Positions 22,226 to 37,200 of a stretch of DNA of 64,000 nt are shown here, one piece after another; the first letter of the stretch is position 1, and the number at the start of each line of letters is the position of its first letter. The position numbers and the translations under genes are program-made. The notes under the pieces were generated by a model. The model did not search any database. It worked only from the letters and a program-made list of their open reading frames with translations, and had not been told where the DNA came from. Origin of the DNA: Acanthaster planci. Lineage: Eukaryota; Echinodermata; Asteroidea; Valvatida; Acanthasteridae. The stretch lies in NCBI RefSeq assembly GCF_001949145.1, contig NW_019091452.1, positions 310,001-374,000 of the forward strand, in the 5' to 3' direction.

Positions 22226-25200
22226 CTAACCGGAAGATAAATATAAGTCATTTCACAATTGACTTCAGTCTTTTCACGAACACAGTATTATTAGTTTCAA
22301 GACAACCTTTCCCATTTTCAGGCGGAAGAGCCGAAATTATAACTAGAACAATTGTATCCGACTTTACATAAATTCGACGAATCTGCCACACAAACTTAAC
22401 CATTGCTGCAATCTAGCCTTAACAACTCCAGACTAATACACTACTGTTGTGCCCATGTCAGTTCACATATATTCACATTAAACCCCATTACCACTGAGTG
22501 AACATCTTCATTGGAAAAGTCGTCCTTTTACCTTTGATATAGAGACTAAATCTTACGGGGAGTACAATTGAACTGGCTTTGCCTACAATATAGACTGGTG
22601 AATATAATTTGTTCTTTTTATGTAGATGTCATCAACTGTATATTTTGAACTATTACACGTAGTTTCAAATTGACTCACAATTTGTTCAAGCGCACCAAGT
22701 CTGTCAGAGCGTCATCTTTGATGTCAACAGTTGACTGGTTGGAAGAGCTCCCTCTTATCAGAACCCTGGATTATGCAATACAGTAGTTATTAGAGCCTCT
22801 TCAAGCAAAGTGATCTCTTCCATTTAAACCTGTGGGCATGTGGTTGTGACTCTCGATCATTCAGACTGGAGGTTTGACTCCCGCAGCTGGTAAAACGCTA
22901 TAACCTTGAGCGAATTACCTATCCATCCCTACTTGTCTCTGTTCAATGAGGAGCACAAAAAGGGCACCAGTGAAGGCAGAAACTGGGTGTGGGCTGATGT
23001 CTGGCACTGTAATTGGTCTCGAAGCCTAATGGCCAGGGGTAACAGCCGTAGTACAGTATTTATTCTTATTGCATATCGTCGGGTGCCCGGCAGCAGGGCG
23101 CCCTTTCGCTGCGAAGCATGATCACAGCAGAACAAATGTTTCCGGCAAAAAGGGCGTAAGAAACACATTCTCTTTAGTTAGTAAAAACGGATATAATTTA
23201 CTTAGAAATCAACCTGGGCTGTACAAAAAGCAACCTTTGAACAACTTATTAAAGGACTTGGGCATTTTTTAAAATTACAATTTTTGCCTAGAAATCTTCA
23301 TATCTCATTAAAATACAGTAGTTGCATACTTCCGTGCTTTTGCCGGGAAAAGTTTGGTTTTTTTTGCAGTGATCATGCTTCTCAGCAAAAGGGCCAAAGC
23401 GCTTTTGCCCTTCTGCCAAGCACACGACGATATATTATTATTCCTTTGCAAACGCAACTGAAACTTCGTACAAGAAGATAAAAAATAGTACTCTTAGTAT
23501 CTATATCGCCACAACTCTATTCTAGTCCAATATAGATCTTTGTTAGAGTAATTAAAGTAAAGCAGCTGTTTTGCGGTACACCTGTGGAATATAAACCGAT
23601 ATGTGTAAGAGCTGTGCGGTGCAATGTTTTATGCAGTCCTTACAGTTTACTTTGTATCCATTTAACTTGGTTTTCAAATTTCGTTTGGCATTTCATGAGC
23701 ATTCTGTTTTGTGCCATACTTAATAATGCAAATGGAGTTGCATGTTCATGACCAAATATGTTATTTCAATTCAGGAGGAAACCTTAGCATTACTGCTATT
23801 TGTTGACACAATTTGCATAACGTTGGATGCTTTGTCTAATAATTAACGTGAATGACAGAAAGCTTTTTGATGTCAAGTTACTGAAACATTTTTCAGTTAT
23901 AGGTTGAGTAGGTCTTAATGACATGAGAAAAGAATGATTTTGGGGAAAGTTTATTTCTTATTTGGAGGATGTTATATTTATTACCCATGAAAATATGAAT
24001 TTTCACAAGGAATTACAGTATAACTTCAAAATATTTCTCAACATTCATTTATTTGTAAATAAAGGAGTACATGGATCGAAATAATGACTTACATAACTTC
24101 CAGCATTTTCAGTCCATCAAACGCATTTTCCTCAATCGTTTCAAGGGGAATATCCGCTGCGATCCTGAGATGGAAAAAAGGTGGGTGACAATAGAACGAA
24201 TTTCACTTTGATTACAAATTAATGACTTACTGACGAGCGATTTTTTGAGCATTAAGCGAAACTTATACATTACGCACTTTTTTACATATACATTCAAGGC
24301 AGAAAGACGCTGGTCATGCCAGTATTTCCACAAAGAAATAAATGAAAGCACGACCAGGATGTGGTTAAAGAGGAAGCCATTCCGTGTTGTCGTAAAACGG
24401 TATATTTAAACAGTCTCAAGGCTTATAAATAAAGGCGTTTTTGTGAGTTGATATTTGTATCGTGCGGCATTTCACTGCGATTGCAATACACTTCCAGCTT
24501 CCAAAAATTCATTACAATCTGATGAAAAGGGAATACAAGATATTTTTTAACTTACATAACCTCCAAGCTCTGCAGTTCCGAGAAGGAATTGCCATTAATG
24601 CGCCTGATGCTGTTGTTGGAAATATCTCTTCAGACAAATGACAAATGCACCAACATAGTCTTTACTTAAGGTCTTACTAAAGAAATTCGAAGTTTCATGA
24701 AAGTTCTGATATCCAGTAACAACCTAAAGAAAGGGTTTTCTAACCCTTAACTCTTTCTTTCATAGCAATATGGTTCCATAATTGTTGGTCGAGAGAGAGC
24801 CTAATGCAAATCGAACTTGTTACAATGTTCTTTTTGTTGATTGTATCAGTACATAATAATCAGCTAATGATAAAACCCCCTCAGAAACATTTTCAATGAG
24901 CAAACCTTGGCCTCACAAAGTTTAATAGAAACCCTTTGAAATGAACAATCTCTACCCTACAACAAAAAGTGCCCTCAGCTGTCCATAAGGGCATGGACGT
25001 TCTCAAGGGATTAAAATCTGCACCTTTCAATGCACTTAACCCTGAAGAGATGTAACATAGGTTTCATACAAAAAAGTGGAATATAAACTAAATTCTACTT
25101 CAAGAACTGAACTGAGACCTGGTCGATTATTTTACAGTGTGGCCAAGCTCCTCATAGCACGTGTAAATCATGAACAACAAAATGTCCGCTGTGTGGAACA

Positions 25201-28200
25201 ATTACAGGGCGAAACAAGCACTAAGAGAGAACTTACAGGAAAGTGAGGTTCGTCAGACCGTAAAATGTTCCGGGTGTGAGCGCATAAATGTTGTTGTCCT
25301 TCAGTAGCCTGCAGAACAATAACTGAACTTGTTTACGAGAAGCTGTATGGTTGGAATTGGGTCATTGTCAGGAGTTTGCTTAGAGGTGTATTTTTCATTT
25401 TGGCAAGACTTTCAATCCATCTGGGATCGCGCAATGTGATTTGGTCTGAGTAGTCACTTCCAGTGCCCTCTTTTGGGCAATGGATTTGATGTTGCCAAAC
25501 GTTTTCCACTTTTAAAAAATCCAACATTCATTTTTACTTAAATATTTCTAGGGAGTCATCAATTGTTATAGTAATCACACACTCAACAGAGAGGATCAGT
25601 GGGCTGCGTACGCTCTTGAAAGAGTGAAAGCGTTTGCGATACATCAAAATCTTTCATCGCCTATTTGCAAACTGATGGGGGGCATGGGTCAATCGAAGGA
25701 AATCTTTCAAAAGATGACAAAAATGGATGACCCCCTGCACGGTGGCGTTTTAAATGTCGATGAAAATTCAACTTTAAGCATTCATTCACTTATTGCAGAA
25801 TAATATACTGTTTGTCATCTGTTGCGCTTAGTTATGTACAAAACGCTGCCCTGAATCCCTTTTGCGGGCACAACACAATATTATCTTTAAAGGCTAAAGC
25901 AATTTGATTTCCACGTTACTCTGTGATTGGCAACCTGACGAACTGAGATTATGTTAAACAACTGTTCAAAGACGACAGTGCAAAGCTTATTCAAACGACT
26001 ACTTACAATGATTTCAGGTATTTGAATTCTTTAAAAAGTCCCTTCGCTAAGTAAGTGGCGTTTCCCTCTGAAAGTTCTCTGTTAAATTAAAAACAAACCC
26101 CTCAATCACTTCTAAACATATTGTTAATTAGAAAGCACACCAGTTCATGTTATATTATTCCCAAATCAAAACAATAGTGCTATGCAGCAGTGTACTTGGT
26201 CGACCTTGTTATCAACCCTAACCCCCTAGGCTTCTGCATTAGAAAGCGTACTGAACCTCACAAAATCCAACAGATGTATGAACTTGTCTATGTACCTGCA
26301 CATGCACGTCACTGTACCAAACCTGATAAACTCCTACAAAATGAGCCCGTTGGACTTTGAGTGATATGGTATGGGCGGGTTTATGCAGTAGAGGATGACT
26401 TGCACTGAACAGTACCAAACCTGACAAAATCAAGCATCGTCCAACAATTGGTACTGCAAGCCAGACACTGCACACAATGAACCACGTGTTTCCCAACTCA
26501 CACAGAATTCAACGCCATCTCTCTGGGCCTTTCATCACAAGTCTCACAAAATTCAAGTAGAAGTTCATGAGGTATGGTACCAAACCTGTCAAACCTTACA
26601 AAACCTGCTGTTGGGGTATTGCAAGTTCGGGGTAGTTGTGAATCATTCTGATTGCACGGATTTCATCCATGAATTTAACAGGGAAGTGAGTCAAACATCA
26701 GTTCATAAAATCTACACTCATTAAGTCGCAGCCTGATGCACAGTTAACAAGAAATACTTTTTAGACAGTTTGAATCCCAAAAAGCCATTAAATCTGAATC
26801 ACACGCTGCTGTCAACACAAATAAGCAACGGTGTGCTGGAAACATGTGGAACGACGATTTGAGCGAAAACAGATCGGCGTGCGCGCCACCATTTTCAAAC
26901 TAAACGGTTGCTGACCTACCGCTTGGAATTAAACTCACTTTCAACAGTGCAAAGCCAAATAGACCTGGTCACCTCAGCAAGTAATAACACTTTGTAAATT
27001 TACTGCCAAGGTTACGAATTCCATTTGATGTGACTTACAGGTGCTCTGTCCTCTTGGCCAAGTTAGCTAAGGTCAGCTCGTTCCATCCGTGCGTGCACGC
27101 GACCTGAACACTGTCATCATCCACCTTACACCTACAACCATTTGGGCACCGCTGAGCTGTTTGTCAACAATAATCAAACGATCACAAACTATAATTTGTT
27201 TTGCTGTCACAAACAGCGGTTTGGTCGAGTCCATCACGAAATGCTTTGTAGGCCATTGGGAAGGACACATGCATGACAAACGTTTTGTTGAACGACAACG
27301 CTGGTTAATACTGTTGGGTGCACATGACACGTGCGCACGGAATGCACATGGGTGGATTGAGGAAGCCAGTAACCACTTTGCGCGTCCATGGCCATAACGT
27401 ATTTTCTTCCCAAAAATTTTGGAAAGGCATTTGCTCTTGCCAGCGCCCAGGAAGGGCTGTGGTGAACGAGGGAACACAAGTGCCTGCGCGTCCGTGACAT
27501 GACCATTCCAAGCCATCCAGTAAATAGTCAGTTCACAAGCTTTCTAAATGAACTTTGACAAAGCAACAATTGCCCATTGTTTCGACTATTACTTGTGATT
27601 TGTCCGATATGAGGACTAGAGCTTCGACTTCCAATGGACTGCAACGTTGACTGGGGTTGGTTTTAAATACCTTAATAATACCTTTCCAATTAACAAAATT
27701 CTCCTACGTCGTAGGAACATTTTTAATCATTTCCTGGCAAACTGTGGCTAGGCGTGAGTACTAAACCAAAGTAATAATTCACAAAATGTAGCAAATTGTA
27801 AAGATATAATCCTTCTAAATACCGTAAATGCAAACACCCCATGTTACCAACGATGAATCAAAATTTGCATTTTGTGGCCAAACAAGTTGCCAACCAAGGC
27901 AGAACTATATGCAAAATTTAGCCGCCCATACAAAATGGCAGTGAACGTTCAAAAACAAATAATAAGACTTATTAGAAATATGGGTAGCTGTGTAACGCCA
28001 AAATACAGCCTGTAGCCTACCCACCGCATTGACTGTCTGTCTCGTCGTCTTCGTTCGGACAGTCTGGGCTACCGTCGCACACTAACGGCCAGTGGATACA
28101 CTCAGGAGAGTCCAGGCAGTGGTAGAACTCTGGACACGTAATGTCCTCTTTGGTAAAATGCAATATGAGAGCCGCTTGATGTCTTCAAACTTCATTTAAA

Positions 28201-31200
28201 TCATATCAAATTCCTCTTTGCAAAATCTTACCTTACAAATCGTATTTTTCGGAGGAAAGTTTGCGCCCGTATTTGTGTCGGTTTGTTTTCCCTACAAAAT
28301 GTTGATTATTTTTAGAAGTGTTTTGTCAAAGCCTACCCTACCAGATCGTATATGACTATAGATTATACACTTTCCGAAGTAATGTTTGAAAATCAATTTT
28401 TATGCCCGTCTAAGCAAAAGTTTCGGAGTGAATTGGACTGAACAGTTTAACCTCACTGACCATGGACCGCTGGCTTTATTGATCCAAGACAGCCCATTAG
28501 TTTTGAGTGGCATACATAATCATAACTAGCACCACCCCATGCTCGTTTACATTCTCAAGTTAGATCAAAGAGTACACACGGCAGTCGAGTTCGTCTGATC
28601 CATGCGTCTGACAATCTTTAAACCCGTCACATCTGGCGTCAGGTGACACACACGAGCCATCACCGCAGTCAAAGTAAGTGGGCTTCGGGCAGGATGTGCT
28701 CTCTGTGGCGTTGTTAGAAACAGAGGCAGAAATAAATGTTGTAGAGGGAACCGACTTTTATCACCGGAATTGTTGAGCTGTATGCATGCGTAACAGTCTG
28801 TTTTGCCAACAAGCAGTTGACAAACTACAAGTGGGCGTCAGCACAAAAATATATAGCGAAGAGTGAACTTTCTGCAAACTGCAGATCTCCCTAAACTATT
28901 CGAGTCAATGTTTACTAACCAATGATCTGTTTTATTTGTCAAAATGGTGCATTTATATATCATCAGGAGAAGCTCTTGTTGCCAAGCAACAAAAGACCCT
29001 CATCTTTCCTGTTAATTGAGAGAGCTGCAACAGAAGAGTCTCAATTGTTGGGGCCAAAATCAACACACAAGACCTGCATACTGTATAGTGGACAGCCCAT
29101 TTTGGCTCCACGGTATGAAGTTGGCGCTGCTCTTTCTTTAAGCAGCTGTGGGTCTGCGGCGGAGAACATGTAGGTAACGCGGGGTTGTTGCTCTCCATTT
29201 GTTTTAGAGTGTGTGTATGGGTGTGCTTGCAGACTTGGGTGTTTTGAGGGAGTTTTGCTAATTTAATCCAAATTCAATAACTTTTTAGACCTCAGAAGTA
29301 GGGCTAGAATATGAAGCAATATCCACCTACCGTTTGCTGAAAAGTACTTATATAGTCGCAAGACGAAACCAGATTTTGTGACTGTCGAATCGGTAGTGAA
29401 GATAATCTGCACTGACGAATTAAACGCTAATGTCCGTATTTTGGTGTCCCCGTCTACCTCAAATGAAACAACCTTTCCCCCGTGAAGGGTGCTGCCTTCG
29501 AACACGAGGACGTCCCTGGAGGCTTCGGTTGCAAACTCCACTATTGACACTAACACGTCTTTAGAACTCACTTCCCACCGACATGCGATGTCTGACGGGT
29601 AATGGTCTGGATAACCGGGAGATCTAAGGTCGACACTGGTGCCATAGATGTATATCACTCTATAACCGCATTCATCTCAGAAATAAAGGAAAAACGACTA
29701 ATAAAATACCTTTTCTTTTGTTGTGTATTTTGTCTTTTAAATATCCTTACCCCGTATGGCTTAGTTCCTTACCCGCCTGTTTCATCTTTCAAAACCATTC
29801 CTTTCCCTTTGTTCCCAACCCTCTTGTCCAGTTTCCAGCTGTGTCTGATGTCCCCCTCTACCTATCGCATTAATTTATTCTTTTTTTTCATTTATTTCCT
29901 GGTTCTTTGTCTGTGCATTTGTCCTTTTGAAGTTGAGAAAGATTCTCCTGTAGGATTGAAACTTTAGGCCTCCAAACTTTAATACCATTCGACGAAAAAA
30001 AGTACTTTATAATCTGGGAATATTTGTGGGATAGGTATTTATTCTGACCAATTAAGTGGCATTGTCAGGAACTTGGTGATTTTATGTACGTACTAGTTAT
30101 TAAACAGGACACATGCAAATCATTATTGTTGTTTTTGTTTTTTGGTTTGTTATTGTCATTCTAATTTGCATCGTTGTTGTGGACATATTTACCCTTCGAG
30201 CAGAATTGGAGACCTTGCTCAGAGCTGTCGTTCCTCACACAAATCAGATTTTCCGCTTTGCAGGGGATTTCACCATCTCTGCAAGAAACTGTTAAGAAAA
30301 GTAAAACACATACGATTAACGCCAATATTCTGTCATAACCCAACCCACTGATCGGCCGGCTCATTCTTGGTGCAAAAGCAAAGACATGAAATTGTGAATT
30401 GAGCTCAAATATTTGTGCAGCGAATTTGTAAAAGTTGAACATATTTTACTTCGAGCAAAATTTCGTAGCGAATGTTTCGTGAGGTCAAATTCGGTTCGCT
30501 TTCACTTTTGCCTGTAGTATGAGGCAGTCTTCCAATCAAATATTGGCGCAGCGATTTTGCAAATGTTTGACACATTTCAACTTAAGCGAAAGTTTCCTGC
30601 AAATCTATGGTCAAATTCGCTTAACTCTCACATTCGACCAAAGTATAAACTGGCCTGAATACCTGGTACTTCAAAAATGCCAAAAATGCTGGTTCGCATT
30701 GGTAACGTCTTAAGGCCAGTTCGTACCACATATAAACAACGTTTGATGTCATCTGTGTAAGGACCTTTTGATCATTCTGGTGATCACCGGCTTAAATCAT
30801 TTACTTGAAAAGTACTGTCAAGGTTTAAAGCAAAAGGCATTTTTCATTTACATATGCTGTACCTGTTTCGGCAGGCTTCTGCTCAACCTGAAGCTCAAAC
30901 CCACTTTTTTGGATGGAACCGTCAGAGGTGAACCTCAGGAACATTTCATTCGATGTAGAAGCAACCAGTAGTGGAAAACGATCCCTGGAAAATATATAAT
31001 ATGAGGAAAATAGGTTCTTTGGGACAATTTAGGGAACATTTGGATTACGCAGTGGTGGTGAAGAAGGAAACAACTCTCTCATCAATTTATAGAACGTTAC
31101 CAACTAACGCATTTCCCAGAAAGATTTTACAACACCACCCGAACAAAAAATGACCCTTTTATCATAAGAGTTGTCCTGAAACATTTCTATGAAGACCTGC

Positions 31201-34200
31201 CAAAGCCTGTTACTTGAAGTATCACGAAAATCATACAGGTTTAAACTGAGAAGTAAAGTGCCCAAAAACCCTAAACATTTTCTTACCCTGTTACGGTCAG
31301 AAAGGCACTTTTAAAGTCGTCACCGTCACCACAATAGAGAAAGTCGTACGATTCCTCCAGTAAAAACTCCTCAAACGACAGCACAATTCTGTACCCCACT
31401 TCTGCCACCAGTATCCAAAGGCACTGCAACAACGGAGGGTAATCACTTTCTGGCCAACCGGGTGAGGTCAGTGTCTCAAACTCACGGCTAGATAAATCAT
31501 AAAACGACCCACCACAAGGCTCTAGCGACGAATAAAATAATATCAAACTTAGATGGAAGGATATGTTTAATGTAAGACACAAGACTTATCGCAATGTTTA
31601 TGCTACTTATTAATATTCCACTAATTAAAGAGACCAAGAACAAGTTCGCAATTACTGTGAAAACCTTCCAAAGTGTCTTCAAATTGGAAGTTTTGGAGTA
31701 AAGAATTTTTTTTTACGATAGCCATATATTTAGGTATTTTAATCAGTGAGGCCACAGGATAGTTACCATATGATTGGGCGTAAAAAGAAAAAAAAGTGAA
31801 CGGCTGGTGAAGGAGATGGTGTTTTCACACCCTCGCTACTTACCGCACTCTAGCTCATCTGACAAGTCTGGGCAGTCATTTTTGCCGTCACAGATATAAC
31901 CAATAGGGACGCACTTGTTAGCGGAACGACAAGCAAACTCACTCGTCGAGCAGTTTCCTAAATAACGTGGAATGCACAATAAATATTTAAAGTAGTTTAC
32001 TTCCAAGACAACTGCTGTCAGAGCCATTGATAAGTTACTGTCACCAAGCTTGCCGGTGCTTACACGTTGGGGTATTTGAATGACATCTGATTTGTCACCA
32101 GATCACGTTGATGGCGACACAAATGTTTGAGACGCATACGTTAATACTTCAGCTTCCTTTTATTGGACATTTGGGGATTTCAAACTATATCTCACAAAAA
32201 TGGTTGTGTTGCACGAGTCAATTCTCGATAATTTTACCTAAGTTATTTTACTTGGCTTAAACTTAATCCTGTAAAATTCTAGATGGGTCAGATTTGAGTT
32301 GATTTACGTTGAAATGTGTAACTCTGACTCACTGTAGGCCCAACCCTTTGAACAAGATCCTGATTTGATAATAAAACTTGGCATTGAACGGAAAATTTCA
32401 AATGCATCTGTCTGGGCACAGGAAGCCCTAGGGCCTCTTTTGATTGTTGGTCCACTAATTCCGTTTTATTATCCAGACTTTTGAGAGCACTGGGAACAAT
32501 GGGTTGTTTTCTTGATTTCATATATTTTCGCACTGAATAAAATGAAGTGACAAACGGAAAGCAATGCCCAGCCGTGCGGCTTAACCTGGACCTTGTCACC
32601 GTGTTGCATTATAGAATTCAACTAACCATTGACTAGTCACAAGACTCGTACATTTTGCTCTGTGGTAATTGAGCTCGGTTATCATTTGGCGGTTTGACAC
32701 TACAAGACAAAATGATGGCTCGGGTGCAGTGTATAAACGAGTTTGAGTCACTTTGCTGATCCAAGCATTGCTTCAACCCCTTCATATCTGAGTCAGCATG
32801 TGGATTTTGTTTGTCATTAGACTTGATTTATCTCCGAGATATCATTCAGGCATGACTTGTTTCCTTAGTACCTGGTCCCATCGTCGGCTGCTGTTCATTG
32901 TTGGAATCAAGCAAAACAACTTTATCTCAAGCTTAATAGTGAACACTCTAATGCTTCTGAATCAAACGTAGCTCGAGAGTTTAAGTTCAGAAAGGTTACT
33001 ATTAAAGCAACAGGCGGGTTGAAGCAAGAATCTTGGGTAATGAATGCCGTATCTGTTGCCACCAAGCGTTTGACAAGCCACAGAGGTTACCCCATTGGTG
33101 GAACTCATACATCTCTTGGTAATAAACTCACCACAGCCAATCTCGTCCCAGTATCCTGGGCAAGCAGCTGTCCCATCGCAGCGTTCCTCCTCCTGGATGC
33201 ACCCAAGACCGGACATGCACATTTGTTCACTCGAGGAGCACTCTGCCATAATAATTGTTAAATTGAAAGAACTTTGTCAACTGGAAACAGCTTAAACACC
33301 ACCAACAAAATCACCTGTACCAAACTTGATTGGCTTGATTGACTAACCAGGCACCTGTACATTGGGCTTCCAAAGAAACCTGTGGCCAACTAAACTGCCC
33401 TAAACAAATACACTCTCTACAGCATCGAAGTAAGGAGAGAATTGGTTACTGCAAAAAAAATTTAAATCCTGTCTCTGAACTGTTGATATTGGAAAAGCTC
33501 CAATATGACTAGATCAAAGCCTCTGGCGACTTTTACAGCTTCTAGAAGACGAAACACGGGTATCTTATAAGATTTTAGTAATACTCAATTCAACCCTGCC
33601 ACAAAGGACATATCCTCACGTTACGGCTGTCTTGAATGCACATAAAATAGACATACAATGCTGAATTGACTGCCAATGAATGGCTATTGCTGTAATTAGT
33701 ACGTGATCTAAGGAAGAAACCGCCTACGCCGGCGCAGCCACTTCCAATACAGTCATGCATTACAATTGGCTGCAGTCAGTTGACAATGGACAGTGCATCA
33801 CAATGACACTTTGAAGCGAGTTAAACAAACAGCAGAGACTTAATGCTATACTTACCAACATTTTTGTACTGCCGGACATCGATCTGCAGCTTATCTTTGG
33901 CCAATCGGAAGTGAGAAAAACCACACTCTGCTTTAATCCACATTATGGAATAATTCGTTGGGATGGATCTTGGATATGAAAAATGCCTGTTCGTCCGCAC
34001 TTCTCTTACGACCTCATGCCTGACCGGACGCGTGGAATCGTAACCTACACCAACATCCACGTTGCATATTGGGTCCAGCCGTTGAATTTGCGCTTCAATT
34101 CGCCAGCCTGACTTGGCAATGAACAGCCACAGGCAGGTAATGATCTGTTCCTCAGCATGTACTGTATAAGTTTCATTTGGAGTAAGGTAGACAGTTTCGT

Positions 34201-37200
34201 TTCCGCAAAATCCTACAAATGACACCAAGCAAAGACGTAGGAGTGAGTGGCCGTAATGCATGATTATATAAGGGATCCGTTCAAAAATAACTTTTTTTTG
34301 AGCGCGTTGACTTTTGCTTTTTTTATATCTACATTTTCCACCATATCGTTTTTTGCAGTGCTTCCTTGTCGAGTAAACTTCTCTTTCAATCTGCTTCAAA
34401 GGTAAGGTAGACATGGATGGAAATAAACCATTCCATTTTACAGAAAAAGTCCGAAAATCCGTTAAATCTGATTTGAAACAGCTGAGGAATGTGTGTGGTG
34501 TGCTTGACAATTTGAATTTGTTCTGAGGCAGTTGAACATGAATATTTAGCAGGTCGTTTCAAAACAGTTTAATTACAACTGTACTCCCTCGACTGACTAC
34601 ATCCAATGGGAAGCCGCTGTTCATTCTAACATACTAATATTTACACCAGCGGTCTCATTTACATAAAACGGTTACATCCTCATGTGTTTATATGTCTGTG
34701 CTAAGGACTGTTAATTTCAGTTTCAAAACACGCCCTCTTTTGTTCCTGCTCGGAGCAGATACTATACAGAACCGAGCAACATAAGCAAAAGCCTGTCCCG
34801 ATAGTGCATGAAGGAAATGAAGGGCGCCCGATGTCATTCAATAATAAGTAAGTGCGCACGCGAAGTCTGCGCGGCCACTTACGCCAACTCGCACGCGTGC
34901 TTTAACCCAACCTCTCCGATACACCAAACTGGCTTGTGTCTTACCACACATCAATTCGTCAGAATGGTCCCCACAGTCTACATTACCATCGCATATGTGG
35001 TACCTTGGTAGACAAACGTCCATCGTACTACATCTAAATTCCTGTTGACCACACTCTCCTGTAAATTGAACAGTGGCAAAAATGAGGTGGGAAAGTGGTG
35101 TATCCATTGGGGGTAACTTGTCCCCTTGACGGATTTTTTTTGTCACAAACAATACATTAGAGTTGAGTAGGAAATAAAGTAATCAGTTCAGTTACTTATA
35201 AAATATTAGCACTGAAACGCTTAAAAAGCAACACCACAATATATAAGCAAAGATCAAAAGATGGAGGAGAATATAAGATTAAATCAGTGCTCTGAAATAT
35301 ATTCCTCAAAATATGGAGGGCCTAACGTTTCAATCCTAGCAGAAAGATTCTTTTAGGATCAAAACGTCAGGCACTCCATATTTGAGATATTTTTAAGTAA
35401 TTTTTTAAGGTCATTGTAGTCAGCAAGCAGTTTGCAGCAGTTTTGTTTTACATATCTTTGGTATAAGCAAAGATGTTGAACTAGCCTAAGTCTGCATTCG
35501 CTTTTAAATTTGCCCCTCTCCCCCGACACCAAAAGCTGAATACGCTTCTGGGGTAGGAAGTACGACTGGCTTATTTGGTGATCAGACATCACTGCTCTCT
35601 GTGGTATTTTCACTTAAAAAAAAACATTTGGTATTTCCACTTTGAAACTTTATACATTTCTCCTGAAAAATTATGCCGTTTTTTTAAATGATGCCTAGAA
35701 GATCACACTGTTTATTATGGGTGGTGCTGCGGTTTCTGTTCAAATTGTGAACCGGGCATTTTGGTCGTTGAAATTATTTGCAAGAAAGCGTTACTATGTT
35801 CAAAGTAGAGGTCCTCAATTACGTTTTTTGAACTTTTTTTGCAGTTTGAGATACCCCAGCTAGACATTCAAAGTTGAGAATAAGCTAAAATTCGCAAGTT
35901 TAACGCTCAGTATGCAAGACTTTTCGATCCCCTGCCTCGATTGCAAAAGAATTCTACGGTTCAATATTGCACCAAGAGTGCTCACTTCCAGGAACGCAAG
36001 TGCAAAGATATACGCACCACAACCTAGCTCATCACCGTATGCAGCGCACTCCCTGTGTCCATCACAAACGTGGGAGATGTTATCCAGGCAGTCTAGGCCA
36101 GATGGACAGGAAAACTGACTCTCTGGACATTCTGCACAAAAGACAATTAAAAGATCAGTGCAACCAGCTTTTATTAGAATCATTTTTGGTGCATGATTAA
36201 ACTCTTTTTCAAAGTATGAAAACCTTTTGAATTTGTTTCTAGTGAAATGAACTGTAAAGTGTTGTCTCGTGTAAGGTTGGTTAAAGCTCTGTTATATCTA
36301 ACATCGTTTATCAAAGCCAAGATAACAAACCGGTAGGCTACGAAACTTAACGTCAGTAAAGCAGAGCTTACCAGTGATGTTGTATGTTGTAAACACCATT
36401 CTTAGCTTGATATCGTCCCAGTAATAGGACTCCCTCTCCCATGTTATCCACATTCCGGAATCAATGGATAGAACATCGAATGGTAAGCGGATTCCGTAGG
36501 CTGACCTGATGACGAGCACCGGTAGAGCAGTGGGATCCGGCCCGTTCCCAATCCTCATGACGGAGCGGGAGTCGGCAAACTCCGCCACTGTGACCCGGAT
36601 CCGGGTCCCCTCCGGCTCCGTCAGTCGCCAGACGCACTCCAGCCTCGGTACGCCCTCCGTGTAGTTGGTCAAGAGGACGTCAGTAGTGTTTGGAAGGACC
36701 TCGGAATCGCCGGGGTATATGGCAAAGTGGCCAGTGATATGCCCAATGTCAGATGTTCTATCAACCTCAAACTCGCCTCTGATTGTTATTGGTTCACCGA
36801 AGCGTAAATCAATCTCTGATGTACCGCAACGGTCTACAGAATGCCAATTAAAAGTTAAAAGGTAGCAAAGACTGAAACCCAGAAAATACAAACAACAAAA
36901 AGCCAAGCAAGCCTGGCAATGCCAAAGCATTGCAAGCCAGAATAAAAACTACCAAAAAACAAAATTAAAAGCAGCAGCATTACACAAGGCCAGTTTCTGC
37001 ACCGGCAAATAAAATAAACTGGCAACAGAAACAAGACACAAATCGTAAAACGAAACTCATTCTTGTTTGTTTCATGAAAACCATATACAATACTCACCAC
37101 AGTCGATGGCTTCATCCATGTAATTTGTGCAATGAACCGTCCCGTCACAGACAGCGCGACGCGGAATACACTTGGAATCTTCTTTGCACAATACCTGGCC

